This document shows, piece by piece, positions 1-5,290 of a DNA stretch of 7,033 nt. The stretch lies in the NCBI GenBank assembly GCA_013139875.1, contig WSZY01000009.1, positions 1 to 7,033 on the forward strand. Direction: 5' to 3'. The translations under genes and the position numbers were made by a program. The notes under the pieces are model-generated. The model was not told where the DNA came from, did no database searches, and worked only from the letters and a program-made list of their open reading frames with translations. Position 1 is the stretch's first letter; the number at the start of each line of letters is the position of its first letter. The stretch is from Mariprofundaceae bacterium (GTDB lineage: Bacteria > Pseudomonadota > Zetaproteobacteria > Mariprofundales > Mariprofundaceae).

Positions 1-1
1 G

Positions 2-256
2 GTTAAAAAATTCACTGATGAGGCGCATCCGGACATTCAGATTCTTTTCCGGAAAACAGCTGTTCCGATCGATTTCAAAGCAGACCCTGCCGAGGCTGAA
101 AGAACCAGCAGTGCCATTCACCGCTACAACTGGCTAAGCTACAATCTTCGCCCGAACTATCTGGCACGCCGCCTCTGCAAGCTCGGCAGTTATGCCGGCG
201 AGTATGTGAAGGCAGACGGATTTGTGAAATCACTGGAGGAGAGGTTCAACCCATGA
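2..256 (+). CDS. C-terminal fragment, probable B12-binding radical SAM protein
   Basis: An open frame enters from the left edge and ends at TGA 254-256, giving 84 C-terminal residues. The segment around residues 46-60 of the fragment reads YNWLSYNLRPNYLARRL and is followed by a Lys-Leu-Gly-Ser turn and an amphipathic tail. This resembles the 'FYLRPxYxxRRLxKIxS' pattern that commonly closes B12-binding/radical SAM (BchE/HpnJ-like) proteins. The catalytic CxxxCxxC motif and cobalamin domain would lie outside the window, so the family call rests only on this tail. The stop overlaps the next start as ATGA (253-256), and the coding bases 235-244 also serve as a strong Shine-Dalgarno for that gene, so the two are probably co-transcribed and coupled. 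The link to lipopolysaccharide or other envelope chemistry is inferred from its neighbours only. Confidence 0.5.
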   Translation, partial: VKKFTDEAHPDIQILFRKTAVPIDFKADPAEAERTSSAIHRYNWLSYNLRPNYLARRLCKLGSYAGEYVKADGFVKSLEERFNP

Positions 257-1170
257 TCATCGTTATCGGCGACATTATTGTAGATGAGTTTGTGATGGGT
301 GATGTCTCCCGCATCTCCCCCGAGGCCCCCGTTCCGGTGGTCAATGTTGAATCAGTAGAGCGCAGGCTTGGTGGCTCAGCTAACGTCATCCGAAACCTGC
401 ATGCACTGGGTGAACCCTCTGCCATGTTCGGCATTGTCGGTGACGATGAGCCGGGTAGCTGGGTACACAGCCAGCTTGCTTTGCTCGACTCTGATGACAG
501 TGGCGTGCTGACCAAAAAAAATAACCGCCCCACGGCCATCAAGACCCGCGTCATTGCACGCAACCAGCAGGTGGTCCGTTATGATCGTGAGTGGACCGAC
601 CCGGCCAGACCGGAAACACAGAATGAGCTGGAAAGGGGAATCCTTGAAAAGCTGGAAAAGGCCAGCGCTGTCATTCTCTCTGACTATGGTAAGGGGGTGC
701 TGACACCGGGCTTTCTGAAGCAACTGATCTCCCATCTCGATAGCAAGATCATTGCAGTGGATCCGAAACCGGAACACACCGACGCCTACACCAATGCCAC
801 ACTGATCACCCCCAACATCTTTGAAGCGGCTGCAATGGCCGGCATGGAGGCGATCAATGAAGATGACCATGTGGAAGCGATTGCACGCAAGCTGCACAGC
901 AAACTGAATCTAAAACAGACTCTGATTACCCGCTCTGAGCGCGGCATGACGCTGTTTGACGGCGAGAGGTGCCACCATATCCCGACCGCAGCACGTGATG
1001 TTTATGATGTAACCGGTGCAGGCGACACGGTGATTGCCCTGTTCACCACCTGCCTGGCACGTGGCGATGATCCGTTGAAAGCGGCACAAACTGCTAACCT
1101 CGCCGCTGGTGTTGTGGTTGGTAAGATCGGTACGGCCACCGCAACATGGGAAGAGATTGAGAGTCACTGA
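253..1170 (+). CDS. hldA: D-glycero-beta-D-manno-heptose-7-phosphate kinase (stand-alone)
   Basis: This cytoplasmic PfkB/ribokinase-family sugar kinase (305 aa) phosphorylates D-glycero-D-manno-heptose 7-phosphate at C1 with ATP, a step toward ADP-heptose for the lipopolysaccharide inner core. The N-terminus has GDIIVDEF (6-13) and the substrate-side GGSAN (40-44). Further on are SDYGKGVLT (143-151), VDPK (169-172), TPN (186-188) and the PfkB signature DVTGAGDTV (252-260), where D258 is the expected catalytic base. The ending VVVGKIGTAT is typical of the RfaE kinase domain. In E. coli this domain is fused to an adenylyltransferase in HldE (about 477 aa). Here the protein stops right after the kinase domain, so the nucleotidyltransferase (hldC/rfaE2) should be encoded elsewhere. 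The ATG is supported by the purine-rich Shine-Dalgarno GGAGGAGAGG at 235-244 and by the ATGA overlap with the upstream gene. The symbol rfaE1 is a synonym. Confidence 0.9.
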   Translation: MIIVIGDIIVDEFVMGDVSRISPEAPVPVVNVESVERRLGGSANVIRNLHALGEPSAMFGIVGDDEPGSWVHSQLALLDSDDSGVLTKKNNRPTAIKTRVIARNQQVVRYDREWTDPARPETQNELERGILEKLEKASAVILSDYGKGVLTPGFLKQLISHLDSKIIAVDPKPEHTDAYTNATLITPNIFEAAAMAGMEAINEDDHVEAIARKLHSKLNLKQTLITRSERGMTLFDGERCHHIPTAARDVYDVTGAGDTVIALFTTCLARGDDPLKAAQTANLAAGVVVGKIGTATATWEEIESH

Positions 1171-1287
1171 ACCTACTACGACTTTGCTGCTGCCCCCATT
1201 TGGGGCAGGCAAGGCACGAGGAGTGAAGTTTGGCATGACTCCAAATGAACAACGAGAAACGCAGTATGCATTCAATTGGGATGCAGC
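1171..1287 (+). other. Structured spacer between hldA and kdsB
   Basis: This 117-base spacer is unusually long for two genes of the same pathway on the same strand. Three small inverted repeats lie in a row: CTGCCCC/GGGGCAG (1190-1196/1202-1208, loop 5), GTTTGG/CCAAAT (1228-1233/1241-1246, loop 7, one G-T pair) and TGCATTC/GGATGCA (1267-1273/1279-1285, loop 5, one T-G pair). None is followed by a T-run, so they do not look like intrinsic terminators. The third ends two bases before the kdsB ATG and sequesters its only weak Shine-Dalgarno-like GGGA (1278-1281). An 18-codon frame (1235-1291), preceded by GAGGAG at 1218-1223, ends in an ATGA overlap with the kdsB start. A cis-regulatory role is inference; the repeats could also be a chance or mobile remnant. 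Confidence 0.4.
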
Positions 1288-2007
1288 ATGAAAATTGCAA
1301 TCGGTATCCCCGCCCGCTTCGAATCAACAAGGTTTCCCGGCAAACCGCTGGCAATGCTTGCTGGCAAACCGATGATTGCGCATGTAATCGAACGCGCCAA
1401 AGCAGCCAATGTCGGTGACGTCTACGTAGCCACCGATGATGACCGTATTGCAGCAACGGCTCGTGACTGTGGTGCTGTGGTCTGTATGACACGTGCAGAT
1501 CACAATAGTGGCTCTGAACGCCTTGCTGAGGCGATGAGAACGATTGATTGTGATGTGGTGATCAATGTTCAGGGTGATGAACCACTGATTGATCCCGAGG
1601 CAATCAAGGCTGTGGCCGAGCCTTTCCGTCATGATCACAGCCTCTCAATGGCAACCCTGGCTCACCCGATCCGGAATGATGAAGACTTCAACGACCCGAA
1701 TGTGGTAAAGGTGGTCTGTGATGCGAAGGGGCATGCGCTCTATTTCAGTCGTGCACCGATCCCCTATCCAGGAAGCAAAGGTGGCAACCCGCTTCAACAC
1801 GTAGGCCTCTACGCCTATCGAAAAGAGTTTCTACTGATCTATCCGGGGCTGACACCTTGCGAAAGCGAGCAGGCCGAACAGCTCGAACAGCTGCGCGTGC
1901 TGCATCACGGCTACTCAATTGCCGTGAAGACCGGTGATTTCAACTCTATCGGTGTTGATACACCCGAAGATCTCGCCCGCGCCGAGAAAATCATCTACGC
2001 ATCTTAA
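1288..2007 (+). CDS. kdsB: 3-deoxy-manno-octulosonate cytidylyltransferase (CMP-Kdo synthetase)
   Basis: This cytoplasmic enzyme activates Kdo with CTP to give CMP-Kdo and pyrophosphate; CMP-Kdo is the donor used by Kdo transferases on lipid A. The 239-aa product is close to the usual length of about 245-250. The nucleotide-binding start IPARFESTRFPGKPL (7-21) is diagnostic of the family. Further motifs are ATDDDRI (48-54), SGSERLAEA (74-82), NVQGDEP (93-99) with a probable metal-binding D97, EQLEQLR (197-203) and GVDTPEDL (222-229) with D224 as the likely second metal ligand. I chose ATG 1288 because family members begin only a few residues before IPAR. A TTG four codons upstream (1276) has no ribosome binding site. 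The Shine-Dalgarno for 1288 is itself poor (GGGA at 1278-1281, inside a hairpin), which hints at coupling or regulation. The gene converges on nhaA with a 30-base gap and no clear terminator. Confidence 0.93.
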   Translation: MKIAIGIPARFESTRFPGKPLAMLAGKPMIAHVIERAKAANVGDVYVATDDDRIAATARDCGAVVCMTRADHNSGSERLAEAMRTIDCDVVINVQGDEPLIDPEAIKAVAEPFRHDHSLSMATLAHPIRNDEDFNDPNVVKVVCDAKGHALYFSRAPIPYPGSKGGNPLQHVGLYAYRKEFLLIYPGLTPCESEQAEQLEQLRVLHHGYSIAVKTGDFNSIGVDTPEDLARAEKIIYAS

Positions 2008-2037
2008 TCAGACCTGAATGCCCGCCTCTCTTATGTT

Positions 2038-3267
2038 TCAGATTGGTCGGTCTGTACCCTGTTCCGGCAGGCTTGATTCAGCCTGGTTGTTAGAACGAAG
2101 ACTGATGCTTAACACCATATAACCGACAATACCTGAGGCTAATGACCCCAGAACAATACCAAGCCGCTCATCAAACAGCAGATTGACGCCAGTCTCTTCA
2201 AAGGCCAGCGAACCTATAAACAGACTCATCGTAAAACCAACACCACACAGTGCTGCAGTGCCATACAAAGAGCTCCAGGACATACCTTTTGGCAGGTTTG
2301 TTAACTTAAACTTGATCGCAAGCCAGCAGAGGCCAAAGACACCCACCTGCTTGCCGACGAAAAGGCCAAGCGCAATACCCAGAGGCACGCTATGTAGAAT
2401 CTCCTCAACACCTATGCCGTCAAAACTGATCCCGGCATTGGCAAATGCAAAAACCGGCAACACAAAAAAGGCGACGAGTGTATGCAGATCACCCTCCATC
2501 TCCTTCAGCGGCGAACCTCCTGCTCTGGTCTTGGATCTCATTGGAATAAACATCGCCAGAATAACCCCTGCCAGCGTGGCATGCACACCGGATTTCAGCG
2601 TTGCCACCCACATCACCACACCAACCATGATATAGACACTTTTTGCATCAACGCCACGCCTGTTGAGCAGGACAAGAACAGGGATGCAGAGGGCAATGAT
2701 CACAAGTGAAAGTAGTGAAATTTTAGCCGTATAGAAAATAGCGATGATGATGATTGCACCAATATCATCAAAAATTGCCAACGAAGTAAGGAATATCTTT
2801 ATACTGGTAGGCACTCTCGAACCCAACAGAAACAGAATCCCCAATGCAAATGCAATATCTGTTGCTGTCGGTATCGCCCAGCCCTTCATGGCCGTGGAAT
2901 CACTGATGTTAAAATAGGTGTAAATCAGTGCGGGAACAGCCATGCCACCAATGGCCCCCACGGCGGGGAGGATGATATTTTTTTTATCTGCGAGCTCGCC
3001 TTCAACAAGCTCCCGTTTCAACTCAAGGCCAACCAGAAAAAAGAATATGGCCATTAGTCCATCATTGATCCAGAGCAATAGCGGTTTTGCAATCTCCAGA
3101 GCACCAACTCGAATTTCCACAGGGGTATCAAGAAGTATTGTGTAATAAGATTGCAGGGGCGTATTGGCGACCACAAGTGCAAGCAGTGCGGCGAGCATGA
3201 GGATGATACCGGCAGCAGATTCAAGCTTAAAAAAATTCGATAAGAATGATTCCTGGGTAGAGTCCAT
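2038..3267 (-). CDS. nhaA: Na+/H+ antiporter NhaA
   Basis: This inner-membrane antiporter (409 aa) exports Na+ (or Li+) in exchange for protons and serves sodium and alkaline pH homeostasis. The sequence is a run of hydrophobic helices with the NhaA hallmarks. TATDIAFALG (134-143) carries D137, and LAIFDDIGAI (163-172) carries the ion-binding pair D167-D168. These match E. coli D133, D163 and D164 with a constant offset of four. LKSGVHATLAG (224-234) contains H229, the equivalent of the pH-response residue H225. FVGKQVG (303-309) supplies K306, probably equal to K300. The length is slightly above the E. coli protein because of a polar C-terminal tail (about 390-409). The start ATG is at 3265-3267 and is preceded on the minus strand by AAGGAAG three bases away. 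The gene stands alone, convergent with kdsB and divergent from mraZ. No NhaR-type regulator is visible beside it. Confidence 0.95.
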   Translation of the reverse strand: MDSTQESFLSNFFKLESAAGIILMLAALLALVVANTPLQSYYTILLDTPVEIRVGALEIAKPLLLWINDGLMAIFFFLVGLELKRELVEGELADKKNIILPAVGAIGGMAVPALIYTYFNISDSTAMKGWAIPTATDIAFALGILFLLGSRVPTSIKIFLTSLAIFDDIGAIIIIAIFYTAKISLLSLVIIALCIPVLVLLNRRGVDAKSVYIMVGVVMWVATLKSGVHATLAGVILAMFIPMRSKTRAGGSPLKEMEGDLHTLVAFFVLPVFAFANAGISFDGIGVEEILHSVPLGIALGLFVGKQVGVFGLCWLAIKFKLTNLPKGMSWSSLYGTAALCGVGFTMSLFIGSLAFEETGVNLLFDERLGIVLGSLASGIVGYMVLSISLRSNNQAESSLPEQGTDRPI

Positions 3268-3319
3268 AAACTTCCTTGCCTTCCAAAAGTAATAATATGC
3301 GGTAAATAATTAAGAAGCG

Positions 3320-3348
3320 ACTATAGCTTAAAGCGTTTGAAAGGGTAA
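3320..3348 (-). promoter_or_regulatory. Candidate nhaA promoter
   Basis: On the minus strand a TATAGT -10-like hexamer (3320-3325, 5 of 6 matches to consensus) lies 17 bases downstream of TTACCC (3343-3348, a weak -35 with about 3 of 6 matches). This would put the start of transcription about 40-50 bases before the nhaA ATG. The -35 is poor, so the promoter could be activator-dependent or the assignment could be wrong. Confidence 0.35.
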
Positions 3349-3531
3349 CCAGTCACACCGGGTTGAAAGCGGAGATTTATTCATTCAGAGAGGCTGAATA
3401 ACTTCACCCCATCCTTTCCAACCCACTCTTCCCCACCCCATTCAAATTGACTCTATTTCTATAAATAATCATCCATTTCAATAAAATTCAAGTGTGCCAA
3501 TCTAATACATCCCTAAAATTATATGCCTTGG
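3349..3531. other. AT-rich intergenic DNA between divergent nhaA and mraZ
   Basis: No gene is supported here. A six-base stem ATTCAG/CTGAAT (3383-3388/3394-3399, loop AGAGG) is present but has no T-run, so it is not a convincing terminator. From about 3440 to 3530 the sequence is strongly AT-rich with A- and T-runs directly upstream of the mraZ -35. This could act as an UP element or curved DNA, which is an inference from composition and position. Confidence 0.4.
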
Positions 3532-3546
3532 TGGGTTGACAAGGGT
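3532..3546 (+). promoter_or_regulatory. Upstream pair of MraZ-box-like repeats
   Basis: TGGGT (3532-3536) and AGGGT (3542-3546) are separated by five bases and flank the -35 element TTGACA (3536-3541), sharing its first T. The spacing matches the known MraZ box layout of TGGGN pentamers with five-base spacers. The pair is out of register by two bases with the larger downstream array, so it may be a second, weaker operator or a coincidence. Confidence 0.4.
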
Positions 3547-3564
3547 GTATTTGTGGCCAATATT
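3536..3564 (+). promoter_or_regulatory. Promoter of the mraZ-rsmH-ftsL-ftsI cluster
   Basis: A perfect -35 hexamer TTGACA (3536-3541) is followed after 17 bases by AATATT (3559-3564, 4 of 6 matches to TATAAT). Transcription should begin near 3570-3572, leaving a leader of about 50 bases before the mraZ ATG. The -10 lies inside the 12-base palindrome GCCAATATTGGC (3556-3567), and TGG repeats that probably bind MraZ cover the -10, the start point and the first transcribed bases. Binding there should block RNA polymerase. An AT-rich stretch upstream may add an UP element. Confidence 0.75.
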
Positions 3565-3588
3565 GGCAATTAGTGGGGATTTGTGGGT
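3554..3588 (+). promoter_or_regulatory. MraZ operator: four TGG-type pentamers with 10-base period
   Basis: The pentamers TGGCC (3554), TGGCA (3564), TGGGG (3574) and TGGGT (3584) start exactly ten bases apart, each separated by a five-base AT-rich spacer (AATAT, ATTAG, ATTTG). The last two match the TGGGN consensus known for E. coli MraZ, while the first two are TGGC variants. One repeat per helical turn on one DNA face fits binding by the ring-shaped MraZ oligomer. The array spans the -10 and start site of the promoter directly upstream of mraZ, so autorepression of the operon is the likely outcome. Confidence 0.75.
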
Positions 3589-3606
3589 AATTCCCCCTGA
3601 TAACGT

Positions 3607-3613
3607 GGAGAGG
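3607..3613 (+). promoter_or_regulatory. Ribosome binding site of mraZ
   Basis: GGAGAGG lies nine bases before ATG 3623. It fixes the start of mraZ, because the same frame stays open upstream to 3536 through the promoter and operator. Confidence 0.8.
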
Positions 3614-3622
3614 CAACAATCT

Positions 3623-4057
3623 ATGTTCGAAGGCGAGCACACAGTCAGCATGGACGATAAGGGTCGCGTCAGCATTCCAGCTGGTTTTCGCGAAGCCCTT
3701 CGCCGTCTCTACGACGACGAACGCGTTGTCATTACCCGCGACTTCGATGGCTGTCTCCGCGCCTATCCACCCAAAGAGTGGGAACGTGACGTTCTCCAGA
3801 AAGTCCGCGCTCAGAATACAAACGATCCCAAAGTCCGTGCATTTGCACGTTATACCATCAGCCCTGCAACCACCTGCTCTCCCGACAAGCAGGGCCGTGT
3901 CCTCGTCTCCCCCACATTGAGAAAGGATGCTGCGCTGAACAAACAGGTTGTCTTTGCCGGCGGTCCGAATTATTTCGAAATCTGGGATGTGGATCGTCGT
4001 GATGCCATGATAGAAAAGGCGCAGGCACTTCTACAAGCTGGTGGATTGGATTTCTGA
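3623..4057 (+). CDS. mraZ: Transcriptional regulator MraZ
   Basis: This DNA-binding repressor sits at the head of division and cell-wall clusters and acts on its own promoter. The product is 144 aa, near the usual 140-152. It has two tandem SpoVT/AbrB-type half-domains. The first begins MFEGEHTVSMDDKGRVSIPA, with the DxxGR motif at residues 11-15. The second contains SPDKQGRVLVSP (86-97), with DxxGR at 88-92. Both motifs are intact, so DNA binding should be functional. The ATG is chosen because family members start with M-F-x-G and because of the GGAGAGG at 3607-3613. The frame remains open upstream, but that sequence is promoter. The stop is one base before the chosen rsmH start, as expected for the first gene of a dcw operon. 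Confidence 0.95.
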   Translation: MFEGEHTVSMDDKGRVSIPAGFREALRRLYDDERVVITRDFDGCLRAYPPKEWERDVLQKVRAQNTNDPKVRAFARYTISPATTCSPDKQGRVLVSPTLRKDAALNKQVVFAGGPNYFEIWDVDRRDAMIEKAQALLQAGGLDF

Positions 4058-4058
4058 T

Positions 4059-5030
4059 GTGTCAAACCACGGGCAGGATTCCCACAAGGAACACATCCCT
4101 GTTCTCGCCAATGAGTTTGTCGATGCCCTCTGTATCAATCCCGATGGCCTCTACATTGACGCTACCTTCGGCCGCGGCGGTCATAGCCGCATGCTGCTCA
4201 ATCGCCTCTCCTCCTCGGGGCAGCTTATCGCACTGGATCGTGATCCGGATGCGGTGGCTGAAGGCAAGCGCCTTGAAGTTGAAGACCCGCGCTTCAGAAT
4301 CTTTCACTACGACTTCGCGTCTCTCGAAATGGCCATTGATGACGCAGGGTGGGACAGGGTGACAGGCATTGGCTTCGATCTCGGTGTCTCCTCTCCGCAG
4401 TTTGACCGGGCTGATCGTGGCTTCTCATTTCAACATGATGGCCCGCTGGACATGCGTATGGATTTTGAGCATGACCAGCCACTATCCCGGAAGCTGAAAA
4501 ATGTCTCTGAAAAGGAGCTTATCCACGTGATTCGTGAGTATGGCGATGAGCGCTATGCCGGACGTATCGCCAAGACCATTCTACGTGCTGTTAACAGCGG
4601 TGAGATGAACAGCACCCGCGATCTTGAAAACATCTGCTTCCATGCCGTGCCCAAACAGGCACGTTACAGCGGCAGCCACCCTGCCACCCGTACCTTTCAG
4701 GCGCTGCGTATCTGGGTAAACGATGAGTATGCTCAGATTAAAGAGGGTGTCCGCTCCGCCATGAAGCATCTACTGCCCGGAGGCCGCCTGGCTGTGATCT
4801 CATTCCACTCCGGTGAAGATCGCCGGATTCGTGACATTATCGAAGAAGAAGTTCATCCATGCACGTGCCCGCCACAGTTTCCTCTCTGCGTATGCGGGCG
4901 CACAGCATCCATGCGCTGGATACAGAAGAAACCTCTACGCCCCTCAGAGGAAGAGATTGCTATCAACCCGCGCAGCCGCTCCTCCATGCTGCGTATTGCC
5001 GAGGCTGTAGTCGTGGATAGAGCCCTGTGA
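4059..5030 (+). CDS. rsmH: 16S rRNA (cytosine(1402)-N4)-methyltransferase
   Basis: RsmH (MraW) methylates N4 of C1402 in the decoding centre of 16S rRNA using S-adenosylmethionine. The product is 323 aa against about 313 in E. coli. From the chosen start, EHIPVLANE (11-19) is the conserved opening. The SAM site is formed by IDATFGRGGHSR (33-44) and ALDRDPDAV (58-66). FDLGVSSPQFD (106-116), GFSFQHDGPLDMRMD (121-135) and the late stretch LLPGGRLAVISFHSGEDR are family signatures. A Cys-rich CTCPPQFPLCVCG segment near the C-terminus, common in many bacterial orthologues, precedes the final SRSSMLRIAE. I start at GTG 4059, one base after the mraZ stop, with GGA at 4048-4050 as a weak ribosome binding site. 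An in-frame GTG at 4041 would add six residues but lacks an upstream site. The stop overlaps ftsL as GTGA. Confidence 0.95.
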   Translation: MSNHGQDSHKEHIPVLANEFVDALCINPDGLYIDATFGRGGHSRMLLNRLSSSGQLIALDRDPDAVAEGKRLEVEDPRFRIFHYDFASLEMAIDDAGWDRVTGIGFDLGVSSPQFDRADRGFSFQHDGPLDMRMDFEHDQPLSRKLKNVSEKELIHVIREYGDERYAGRIAKTILRAVNSGEMNSTRDLENICFHAVPKQARYSGSHPATRTFQALRIWVNDEYAQIKEGVRSAMKHLLPGGRLAVISFHSGEDRRIRDIIEEEVHPCTCPPQFPLCVCGRTASMRWIQKKPLRPSEEEIAINPRSRSSMLRIAEAVVVDRAL

Positions 5031-5290
5031 TCAGCCGCAAAATTTCAACCGCCCTGCTGCTGGGCTCAGTCGCCCTGATGGCAACCGCTCAGGTATGGCT
5101 CTCTCATCTGCGTTATGAGCTCTCACTGGAGACCTCCCGTATCCAGAAGGAGCAGAGTGAACTGAAACGTGAAATGCATCAGCTGAATCTGGAGCTGGCT
5201 AGTCTGACCCGCCCGGAACGCCTGCGTAAAATTGCCCATGTCGACCTGGGCATGGCGCCACCGCTTCCGATGCAGGTGGTTCGACCATGA
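5027..5290 (+). CDS. ftsL: Cell division protein FtsL
   Basis: FtsL is a small bitopic membrane protein that forms the FtsQ-FtsB-FtsL complex of the divisome and helps activate septal wall synthesis by FtsW-FtsI. The 87-aa product has a short positively charged cytoplasmic end (ISRK), one membrane helix at about residues 7-25, and a periplasmic heptad-like, charged stretch (about 30-60) suited to a coiled coil. The closing TRPERLRKIAHVDLGM (61-76) matches the 'RLExxAxxxLGM' pattern of FtsL-type proteins. Sequence conservation in this family is low, so position between rsmH and ftsI adds much to the call. The start is GTG in a GTGA overlap with the rsmH stop, and the stop forms ATGA with the ftsI start. 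Both imply translational coupling. Confidence 0.87.
   Translation: MISRKISTALLLGSVALMATAQVWLSHLRYELSLETSRIQKEQSELKREMHQLNLELASLTRPERLRKIAHVDLGMAPPLPMQVVRP

Noticed and set aside
376..897. Long minus-strand open frames opposite hldA, and similar ones opposite kdsB, rsmH and ftsI.
   Set aside because: They mirror well-supported genes on the plus strand, show no recognisable motifs and have low-complexity translations, as expected of antisense shadows.
1276..1287. TTG start for kdsB, four codons upstream of ATG 1288.
   Set aside because: No ribosome binding sequence precedes it, and family members begin close to the IPAR motif, which fits ATG 1288.
1245..1420. ATG 1245 frame running into kdsB.
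   Set aside because: It is out of frame with kdsB, has no ribosome binding site, and its translation (Cys- and Arg-rich) looks like a frame shadow.
2009..2054. Inverted repeat CAGACC/GGTCTG as a terminator between kdsB and nhaA.
   Set aside because: The loop exceeds 30 bases, the stem is six pairs, and no T-run follows on either strand.
3383..3399. Stem-loop ATTCAG/CTGAAT as a terminator.
   Set aside because: The stem is short and AT-rich, there is no T-run, and neither neighbouring gene ends here.
3447..3471. TTGACT (3447-3452) as a second mraZ promoter.
   Set aside because: No -10-like hexamer is found at 16-18 bases. The nearest TATAAA is only seven bases away.
3536..3622. N-terminal extension of mraZ by 29 codons in the same frame.
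   Set aside because: It would begin inside the perfect -35 hexamer and run through the operator. MraZ proteins start with M-F-x-G, and GGAGAGG lies just before ATG 3623.
4041..4058. GTG 4041 as the start of rsmH.
   Set aside because: It lies inside mraZ without an upstream ribosome binding site, and the extra six residues are not typical of the family. GTG 4059 is one base past the mraZ stop.
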